Of a stretch of DNA of 6,110 nucleotides, positions 1-4,233 are shown in pieces. The position numbers and the translations under genes are program-made. The stretch is taken from assembly GCA_024280195.1 (NCBI GenBank), contig JAJRQP010000147.1, forward strand, positions 1 to 6,110, in the 5' to 3' direction. Under the pieces are notes generated by a model. The model did not search any database. It was not told the DNA's origin and saw only the letters and a program-made list of their open reading frames with translations. Source of the DNA: Bacteroidota bacterium (GTDB lineage: Bacteria; Bacteroidota; Bacteroidia; Flavobacteriales_D; Crocinitomicaceae). Positions within the stretch are counted from its first letter, which is position 1. Each line of letters starts with the position of its first letter.

Positions 1-265
1 CTCTAGGATTAACTTGAAAGCGAAGAACAGTTGCGCTGTCAACGGGAATGATTTGCTTAGAGATAATATAGGCAACTTCCATTGGTTTTTTTACACTTAA
101 AACCCACGCTTCTTTTGAACCATTATTCTCCAAAATAATATCAACGTAACGAGAAGAGTATGATTCTAAATCACCAAAATTATGTTTGATGGTATTGAAC
201 ACGACTTGTGATTCTCCCATAAATGAGAAAAAAAAGACTATAAACGATATGATTATTGTTCGCAT
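1..265 (-). CDS. Secreted DUF1573/Ig-like domain protein, N-terminal part (runs off window start)
   Basis: Reading left from the ATG at 265-263, 88 codons are open to the window edge. Residues 1-19 form a signal peptide (MRT followed by an Ile/Phe-rich core, likely cut near GESQ). The mature part begins with the pattern HNFGDLESYSSRYVDIILEN, then NNGSKEAWVLSV and IIPVDSATVLRFQVNP. This layout (FGxI/L, strand, N-G turn, strand, later I-P and V-NP) is the beta-sandwich pattern of DUF1573-like and other ASH/Ig-like domains of Bacteroidota secreted proteins. The CGCT motif typical of DUF1573 is absent in the visible part. Such domains often precede an OmpA or PD40 region, but the C-terminus lies outside the window, so overall function is unknown. 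A -7-like promoter box lies 26 bp upstream of the start. The reading frame and secretion are well supported; the family name is tentative. Confidence 0.75.
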   Translation of the reverse strand, partial: MRTIIISFIVFFFSFMGESQVVFNTIKHNFGDLESYSSRYVDIILENNGSKEAWVLSVKKPMEVAYIISKQIIPVDSATVLRFQVNPR

Positions 266-290
266 GTTCAAATCTACTACAAAAACGGTG

Positions 291-298
291 CAAAGATG
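291..298 (-). promoter_or_regulatory. Bacteroidota-type -7 box (CATCTTTG) for the secreted protein gene
   Basis: On the minus strand this reads CATCTTTG, one mismatch from TAnnTTTG, followed by C as is common. It would start a transcript about 20 nt before the ATG at 265. No convincing -33 TTG element was seen at the expected spacing, so this rests on the -7 box and its location alone. Confidence 0.4.
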
Positions 299-312
299 AA
301 TTTGTTACATTA

Positions 313-430
313 TAGTGTTAAATCGATGTCGTTTTACTTTTACATTTAGAGTTGAGCGTTTAATATTTTACATTTTTAATATCCAATAAGAAAAAGCGAA
401 TGAGCTTTTGATGGCATCCAACAGAGGAAT
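313..430. repeat. Tandem intergenic repeat, copy 1 (118 bp)
   Basis: This is the first of two adjacent direct copies (second at 447-567) separated by 16 bp. It starts TAGTGTTAAATCGATG and ends CAACAGAGGAAT. The first 38 bp are identical between copies. The 5 substitutions fall within 351-365 and all are A/G transitions. There is also one 2-bp and one 1-bp indel. The 1-bp indel shifts any reading frame between the copies, so the unit is not conserved as protein. No terminal inverted repeats or target-site duplications were seen. It lies in the gene-free stretch 266-578, which holds little else. Confidence 0.9.
392..409 (-). terminator. Weak hairpin in repeat copy 1
   Basis: AAAAGC (392-397) and GCTTTT (404-409) are complementary around the 6-nt loop GAATGA. 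It equals the hairpin of copy 2 but is one base pair shorter. With only two G:C pairs it is a weak candidate terminator, and may simply be part of the repeat. Confidence 0.25.
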
Positions 431-446
431 GATAAAGGTTTGGTTC

Positions 447-567
447 TAGTGTTAAATCGATGTCGTTTTACTTTTACATTTAGAATTGGACATTTAATGT
501 TTTACATTCTTTTAATATCCAATAAGAAAAAGCGAATGAGCTTTTTGATGGCATCCAACAGAGGAAT
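447..567. repeat. Tandem intergenic repeat, copy 2 (121 bp)
   Basis: This is the second direct copy of the unit at 313-430. It ends 12 bp before the stop codon of the alpha/beta-hydrolase gene, so it occupies that gene's 3' flank. Relative to copy 1 it has five A/G transitions in 485-499, two extra bases in the T-rich stretch near 509, and one extra T in the run at 542-546. The final ~55 bp (from TTTAATATCC to GAGGAAT) are otherwise identical. A family of dispersed copies elsewhere in the genome would be expected if this is a genomic repeat. Confidence 0.9.
527..546 (-). terminator. Hairpin downstream of the hydrolase gene, possible terminator
   Basis: AAAAAGC (527-533) pairs perfectly with GCTTTTT (540-546) around the loop GAATGA. 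It lies 33 bp beyond the stop codon of the minus-strand hydrolase gene. In the minus-strand transcript the right-hand arm is itself a U-run (GCUUUUU), so the stem could act as an intrinsic terminator. It is weak because only two pairs are G:C. Confidence 0.35.
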
Positions 568-578
568 TAATAAGTGTT

Positions 579-1340
579 TTACCTCAAACAAAAAGCCAAT
601 AAAGTATCCAAAAACTCATCCGCTTGTTCTGCATGAACCCAGTGACCAGCATTTTCAATGGTTTTAATTTCAACATCAATAAAATGCTCTTCTATGGATG
701 AAAAATCTTCTTCTAATATATAGTTAGACATTGCTCCACGAATAAACAAAGTAGGAACAGCGATTTCTTCCAATGGAATTTCCGCAAGAATATTCGGCAT
801 ATCTCTTTCCAAAACGTCAACATTCATTCTCCAAGCTAACTTACCTTTCTCCTTCCAATAGAGGTTCTTCAACAAGAATTGCTTAATGCCTGTATTGTCG
901 ATAAACTCACTCATTTGTTCTTCTGCCTGACGACGCGCAGTAATATTCGGCAAGTCTACTGCGTGGATTCCGGCTAAAATATGTTCGTGATGCATCGGAT
1001 AAGCTTTAAACCCGATATCTACAATGACTAACTTCTCCAATAAGTCTTCGTGGTCGTCTGCAAATTGCATCGCAACCTTCCCTCCCATAGAATGCCCAAT
1101 TAAATGAACCTCATCAAGTTGCAATTCTTGGCACAATTCAAAAACATCATCTGCCATGAGTTGATACGAAATTTCTTCCGACCAATCAGAATGACCATGA
1201 TTTCTTAAATCAACTAAAATGACATGAAAATATTCTGCTAGTTTTTTTCCATGCGTTTGCCAGTTATCTGAGAAGCCAAATAAACCATGAAGAATTATTA
1301 ACGGGCGACCTTCTCCCATTTCTCGGTAATGCAATTTCAT
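579..1340 (-). CDS. Alpha/beta-hydrolase, YbfF/ABHD11-type esterase
   Basis: This 253-aa cytosolic serine hydrolase has no signal peptide or membrane segment. The fold is complete: oxyanion-hole LHGLFG at 17-22, VDLRNHGHSD at 43-52, nucleophile elbow GHSMGG with Ser84, acid Asp108 in VIVDIG, and His233 in AGHW. The LHGLFGFSDNW start, the VDLRNHG segment and an Asp placed after strand 6 rather than strand 7 fit the YbfF/ABHD11 esterase branch, where this Asp position is known; RGAMSNYI (201-208) matches their usual RG.NS.Y. Length is usual for the family (about 250 aa). The likely reaction is hydrolysis of short or medium acyl esters or acyl-CoA; the physiological substrate cannot be read from sequence. 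The gene follows the HMA lipoprotein gene on the same strand after a 61-bp gap, which carries its own possible promoter, so co-transcription is uncertain. Confidence 0.93.
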   Translation of the reverse strand: MKLHYREMGEGRPLIILHGLFGFSDNWQTHGKKLAEYFHVILVDLRNHGHSDWSEEISYQLMADDVFELCQELQLDEVHLIGHSMGGKVAMQFADDHEDLLEKLVIVDIGFKAYPMHHEHILAGIHAVDLPNITARRQAEEQMSEFIDNTGIKQFLLKNLYWKEKGKLAWRMNVDVLERDMPNILAEIPLEEIAVPTLFIRGAMSNYILEEDFSSIEEHFIDVEIKTIENAGHWVHAEQADEFLDTLLAFCLR

Positions 1341-1345
1341 AAGCG

Positions 1346-1376
1346 TAAAACTAATAGGAAAAAACGTTCCTTACAA
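1346..1376 (-). promoter_or_regulatory. Possible promoter of the hydrolase gene (-33 TTG, -7 TAGTTTTA)
   Basis: On the minus strand a TTG at 1374-1376 is followed after 20 bp by TAGTTTTA at 1346-1353. That spacing fits the Bacteroidota -33/-7 pair, and the -7 box has one mismatch (final G to A). The box ends only 5 bp before the ATG, so a transcript from it would be leaderless or nearly so. The mismatch keeps confidence low. Confidence 0.35.
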
Positions 1377-1401
1377 TTGGATTTTAATAAAAAAGGTAAA
1401 A

Positions 1402-1905
1402 TTATCCCGGAAGCAACCCAGATAGAATGTCTAATAGATTAGGTATTTCAAAAGAAGAACGAGTAGCTTCAATGGGAGTTTTTGCAATATGAGGACAAGC
1501 ACTACTCGTTTTGGTTGAAGTGTTTTCATGTATCCTTTTAGAACTCGTCTCACCAATCTTAAACTGATTATTGTTTATTTTAGAAACAATTTCTTTCATT
1601 TCTTCTAGCGTAATAATATCACTGTTGTAAGAAATCGTAGTGACATTCGTTTCACGACCTGTCTCAAAATCAAATTCAATGCTTGAAACTCCATTCGTTT
1701 TTCTCAAAGCTTTTTTGATAGAACCACCACAAGCCATGACACAAGCCATCCCATCAACCTCCATTGTTGCAACCATATTCGGTAAAGCGACCACTTTTTC
1801 TTCAGGAACTTTTGCTATTGGATTTTCAACCTCCAATTCTTCTTCTGAAGATTGACAAGAAAATAAAATAGTAGATGCGAATGCGATGTATAAAAACTTT
1901 TTCAT
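1402..1905 (-). CDS. Heavy-metal-associated (HMA) domain lipoprotein with CxxxC motif
   Basis: This 167-aa predicted envelope lipoprotein has a signal sequence MKKFLYIAFASTILFSC with lipobox and lipidated Cys17, then an acidic linker (QSSEEELEVE). Residues 44-111 form an HMA ferredoxin-like fold: MVATMEVDGMAC, a helix KKALRKTNGV, strands ending in TTISYN, and the helix LEEMKEIVSKI. The metal loop is GMACVMAC (Cys55, Cys59), i.e. CxxxC instead of the classical GMxCxxC; a similar GMxCxxGC form occurs in Bacteroidota HMA lipoproteins. It probably binds a soft metal such as Cu(I) at the cell surface or in the periplasm, but no transporter or metal regulator lies beside it. The C-terminal 55 residues are low in recognisable features, include Cys137 (SSACPH) and end hydrophobic (LLDILSGLLPG). 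It is divergent to engB, with a good -7 box 23 bp before the ATG. Confidence 0.88.
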   Translation of the reverse strand: MKKFLYIAFASTILFSCQSSEEELEVENPIAKVPEEKVVALPNMVATMEVDGMACVMACGGSIKKALRKTNGVSSIEFDFETGRETNVTTISYNSDIITLEEMKEIVSKINNNQFKIGETSSKRIHENTSTKTSSACPHIAKTPIEATRSSFEIPNLLDILSGLLPG

Positions 1906-1927
1906 AATTCGAATGCTTTAAGAAGGG

Positions 1928-1935
1928 CAAATATA
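1928..1935 (-). promoter_or_regulatory. -7 box TATATTTG for the HMA lipoprotein gene
   Basis: The minus strand reads TATATTTG followed by C, a perfect TAnnTTTG. It sits 22 bp before the ATG at 1905, giving a predicted leader of about 17 nt. No TTG is present at the usual -33 spacing, so transcription may be weak or activator-dependent. Confidence 0.6.
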
Positions 1936-2035
1936 CACTAAAACTTCATTTGAATAAAATAACAAATGTTAAAAGAAGTTCGGGGGCTCAGGTTTCAAGA
2001 ACTTCAACCTTCAGTCCATCATCTGCACTTTTTCC

Positions 2036-2043
2036 TATCTTTG
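2036..2043 (+). promoter_or_regulatory. -7 box TATCTTTG for engB
   Basis: This is a perfect TAnnTTTG. The predicted transcription start is near 2048-2050, leaving only about 10 nt before the GTG start of engB at 2058. Its position rules in the GTG and argues against starting translation upstream in the same frame. No clear -33 TTG was found. Confidence 0.6.
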
Positions 2044-2057
2044 TAAAAAAAGCACAC

Positions 2058-2660
2058 GTGAAAATTAAACAGGCTGAATTTGTAATTTCCAATACGGACA
2101 TTGACCTTTGTCCAAAGGATGGAAAACCGGAATATGCATTTATCGGAAGATCCAATGTGGGGAAATCATCTTTAATCAATATGATTACCGATCATAAAAA
2201 GTTGGCAAAAACCTCTGGGAGGCCAGGAAAGACGCAATTAATCAATCACTTTATCATTAATGACGAATGGTACATTGTTGATTTACCGGGATATGGATAT
2301 GCAAAAGTGTCTAAAAGTTCTCGTGCTTCTTGGGAGAAGTTTATTTCAGAATTCCTTACAAAAAGAGAAGAGTTGGTAAACGTTTTTGTGTTAATTGATT
2401 CTCGTTTAGAACCTCAAAAAATTGACATGGAATTCATGAACTGGTGTGGACAAAAACAAATTCCTTTCTCAATGGTTTTTACCAAAATTGATAAATTATC
2501 AAGCACTGCTTTGCAAAAGAATTTAGCAAAATACAAGAAAGAAATGTTAAAAACATGGGCGGAATTGCCTCCCGTTTTTACGAGTTCTGCAACAAGTAAA
2601 TTTGGCAAAGAAAAGATTCTCAATTACATAGAAAACATCAACAAAGCAATTGCAAAATAG
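2058..2660 (+). CDS. engB: Ribosome biogenesis GTPase EngB (YihA/YsxC)
   Basis: This 200-aa cytosolic TRAFAC-class GTPase is needed in known relatives for late assembly of the 50S ribosomal subunit. All GTPase motifs are intact: G1 GRSNVGKS at 30-37, G2 Thr59 in GRPGKTQ, G3 DLPGYG at 75-80, G4 TKID at 142-145, G5 SSATS at 176-180. Length matches the family (about 195-210 aa). The frame stays open upstream to a TTG at 1950, but the homologous N-terminus in this phylum is MKIKxAEF, which here begins at the GTG of 2058 (GTG-AAA-ATT-AAA). A perfect -7 box lies just upstream of it, inside the upstream open frame. The start is therefore GTG. The gene is divergent from the HMA lipoprotein and followed after 78 bp by the CstB-like gene, which has its own promoter region. 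Confidence 0.96.
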   Translation: MKIKQAEFVISNTDIDLCPKDGKPEYAFIGRSNVGKSSLINMITDHKKLAKTSGRPGKTQLINHFIINDEWYIVDLPGYGYAKVSKSSRASWEKFISEFLTKREELVNVFVLIDSRLEPQKIDMEFMNWCGQKQIPFSMVFTKIDKLSSTALQKNLAKYKKEMLKTWAELPPVFTSSATSKFGKEKILNYIENINKAIAK

Positions 2661-2667
2661 CCCCAAG

Positions 2668-2683
2668 AGTGACCTATGTCACA
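2668..2683. promoter_or_regulatory. Candidate CRP/FNR-family operator (AGTGA-N6-TCACA)
   Basis: The 16-mer AGTGACCTATGTCACA differs at one base from the CRP-type consensus TGTGA-N6-TCACA, and its core GTGAC-CTAT-GTCAC is a perfect dyad. Its centre (2675.5) lies about 40 bp upstream of the transcription start predicted from the -7 box at 2705-2712, close to the -41.5 position typical of class II activators. Binding is inferred; no regulator gene is in the window. Confidence 0.5.
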
Positions 2684-2690
2684 TTTTAAC

Positions 2691-2707
2691 TTGAGAATAA
2701 TCCTCAA
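2691..2707. promoter_or_regulatory. 17-bp imperfect dyad overlapping the promoter of the CstB-like gene
   Basis: TTGAGAATAATCCTCAA has 5-bp perfect outer arms (TTGAG/CTCAA), with one mismatched pair and one central base inside. It overlaps the first three bases of the -7 box. A protein bound here would block the promoter, so it could be a repressor operator. It could also be a chance dyad in AT-rich DNA. Confidence 0.3.
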
Positions 2708-2712
2708 ATTTG
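2705..2712 (+). promoter_or_regulatory. -7 box CAAATTTG for the CstB-like gene
   Basis: One mismatch from TAnnTTTG, followed by CA. The predicted start of transcription is near 2716, leaving a ~23-nt A-rich leader before the ATG at 2739. No TTG lies 19-21 bp upstream, which fits a promoter that depends on an activator at 2668-2683. Confidence 0.5.
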
Positions 2713-2738
2713 CACTATCAAATAAAAACATCGGAATT

Positions 2739-4142
2739 ATGAAAATAGAACAAATATTTACAAGTTGTCTTGCTGAGATGGCTTATTACATTGAATCAAA
2801 TGGTGAAGCAGTAGTGATTGATCCTTTAAGAGAAACCGCTCCTTATACAGAAAGAGCTGACAATGATAATGCAAAAATTAAGTACATTTTCTTAACGCAT
2901 TTTCATGCAGATTTCGTTTCTGGTCATGTTGACTTAGCGAAAAAAACAGGAGCAACAATTGTTTATGGACCAGGTGCAACTGCAGAGTATGAACTCTACA
3001 ACGGTTCTCATGGTGAAATTTTTAAAGTAGGAGATATCACATTGGAGTTATTACATACTCCTGGACATACTATGGAATCTAGCTCTCTCTTATTAAGAGA
3101 TGCAGAGGGTGTTGAGAAATGTCTATTCTCTGGTGATGCATTATTTATCGGAGATGTTGGTCGTCCCGATTTAGCAATTAAACAAGGAGAATTAACTGAG
3201 GAAGATTTAGCGAAGCATTTATTTAACACCCTAAGAAATGTTATCATGCCGTTGCCAGACGACATCATTGTTTACCCAAATCATGGAGCAGGTTCTGCGT
3301 GTGGTAAAAACATGAGTAAAGAAACTTACGACACTTTAGGTCACCAAAAAGAAGTGAATTACGCATTGCGTGCTGATATGACTGAAGATGAATTTGTGAA
3401 AGAGGTCCTTACTGGATTAGTTGCTCCTCCACAATATTTCCCAAAGAATGCTGGAATGAATAAAGGCATCAACATGGAAATAGATGAGATTGTAAAAAGA
3501 GGAACAAAAGAATTATCTATCGAAGAATTTAAATCATTGGTTGCTGATGGAGCACTAATATTAGACACCCGTCATCAAACAGAGTTCATTAAATCACATA
3601 TACCAGGTTCTATTTTTATAGGGTTGGCTGGTGGATTTGCTCCTTGGGTAGGTGCATTAATTGAGGACATCAACCAAAAAATTGTTCTTGTTACTGATTT
3701 TGGAAAAGAAGAAGAGGCGGTAACTCGTTTGTCAAGAATTGGCTATGATAACTCTTTAGGAATTTTACCTAATGCTATAACTGCATGGTCTGAAGCAGGA
3801 AATGAACTAGCTTCAATTAACCAAGTAACTCCTGAAGAGTTAGCAAACTTATCTGGAGTTAACATTTTAGATGTCAGAAAAGAGTCTGAATATTACTCAG
3901 AAAGAGTTATTGACGCAATTAACCAGCCATTAGATACAATCAACAAAACAATTGCAGATATGGACAAAGACAAAACATATTATGTTCATTGTGCTGGAGG
4001 TTATCGTTCTGTGATTTTTAATTCAATTGCAAAAGCAAATGGCATTCATAACTTAATTGATGTTGCTGGTGGATTTGGGGCAATGAAAAATGTTCCTGCA
4101 TTTAATATGTCAGAATACGCTTGCCCAACGACGATGTTGTAA
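2739..4142 (+). CDS. Metallo-beta-lactamase/rhodanese/rhodanese protein, CstB-like persulfide dioxygenase
   Basis: This 467-aa predicted cytosolic protein has three domains. Residues 1-235 are an ETHE1/persulfide-dioxygenase-type metallo-beta-lactamase domain: THFHADF at 53-59, TPGHT with His109, SGDALF with Asp133, and YPNHGAGSACG with His182. His54, His109 and Asp133 match the Fe(II) ligands known in ETHE1. Residues about 255-355 are a rhodanese fold whose Cys loop reads VTDFGKE, so it lacks the catalytic Cys. Residues about 363-460 are an active rhodanese with CAGGYRS and Cys418. Active MBL, inactive rhodanese and active rhodanese is the order described for CstB of Staphylococcus aureus, which turns persulfides into thiosulfate and sulfite during sulfide stress. 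The start at 2739 gives the family N-terminus MKIEQIFTSCLAEMAYYIES; the upstream in-frame ATG at 2676 lies within the predicted operator and before the promoter. Sulfide detoxification is inferred from family architecture; a plain thiol-persulfide dioxygenase is the alternative. Confidence 0.93.
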   Translation: MKIEQIFTSCLAEMAYYIESNGEAVVIDPLRETAPYTERADNDNAKIKYIFLTHFHADFVSGHVDLAKKTGATIVYGPGATAEYELYNGSHGEIFKVGDITLELLHTPGHTMESSSLLLRDAEGVEKCLFSGDALFIGDVGRPDLAIKQGELTEEDLAKHLFNTLRNVIMPLPDDIIVYPNHGAGSACGKNMSKETYDTLGHQKEVNYALRADMTEDEFVKEVLTGLVAPPQYFPKNAGMNKGINMEIDEIVKRGTKELSIEEFKSLVADGALILDTRHQTEFIKSHIPGSIFIGLAGGFAPWVGALIEDINQKIVLVTDFGKEEEAVTRLSRIGYDNSLGILPNAITAWSEAGNELASINQVTPEELANLSGVNILDVRKESEYYSERVIDAINQPLDTINKTIADMDKDKTYYVHCAGGYRSVIFNSIAKANGIHNLIDVAGGFGAMKNVPAFNMSEYACPTTML

Positions 4143-4163
4143 AAACACCTTTTTTATTGTTTT

Positions 4164-4206
4164 AATATAGTGACGGGGTGACTTTAAGTCACCCCGTCAC
4201 TATATT
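4164..4206. terminator. Perfect 43-nt palindrome between the CstB-like gene and glyS, likely terminator
   Basis: The arms 4164-4184 and 4186-4206 are perfect reverse complements (21/21) around a single central T. The core is GTGACGGGGTGAC on the left and GTCACCCCGTCAC on the right, with AT-rich ends. As RNA it would fold into a very stable stem with a small UUUAA loop. It begins 22 bp after the CstB-like stop codon, so a terminator role is the simplest reading. However, neither side has a proper U-run directly after the stem; the T-rich stretch at 4149-4163 precedes it. It ends 15 bp before the glyS -7 box, overlapping where a -33 element would lie, so a regulatory role at DNA level is also possible. 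Confidence 0.7.
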
Positions 4207-4221
4207 CACTAAAGAAATTGT

Positions 4222-4229
4222 TACTTTTG
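4222..4229 (+). promoter_or_regulatory. -7 box TACTTTTG for glyS
   Basis: A perfect TAnnTTTG followed by C, ending only 4 bp before the glyS ATG. With the usual spacing transcription starts at or next to the ATG, predicting a leaderless or near-leaderless mRNA. No -33 TTG at standard spacing: that interval is occupied by the end of the palindrome. Confidence 0.6.
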
Positions 4230-4233
4230 CGAC

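Noticed and set aside
313..567. CRISPR array or insertion sequence
   Set aside because: There are only two long, imperfect copies, a single 16-bp separator, no terminal inverted repeats, no target duplication and no transposase or cas gene.
440..667. 75-codon plus-strand open frame across repeat copy 2 and the end of the hydrolase gene
   Set aside because: It overlaps the hydrolase 3' end, spans the non-coding repeat, has no promoter box and resembles no known protein.
1640..1855. 71-codon plus-strand frame antisense to the HMA lipoprotein
   Set aside because: It lies wholly inside a well-supported gene on the other strand and has no promoter or recognisable domain; it is a shadow frame. 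The same holds for short antisense frames inside engB, the CstB-like gene and glyS.
1950..2057. N-terminal extension of EngB from a TTG codon
   Set aside because: The residues (Ser/Thr-rich) do not match the family, and the region contains the engB -7 box just before a GTG that gives the expected N-terminus.
2676..2738. Upstream ATG start for the CstB-like protein
   Set aside because: This ATG lies in the CRP/FNR-like dyad and upstream of the predicted transcription start; the 21 added residues do not look like part of the MBL fold.
4143..4233. T-box or glycine riboswitch in front of glyS
   Set aside because: The palindrome ends upstream of the glyS -7 box, so it would not be in the glyS transcript, and the predicted leader is absent.
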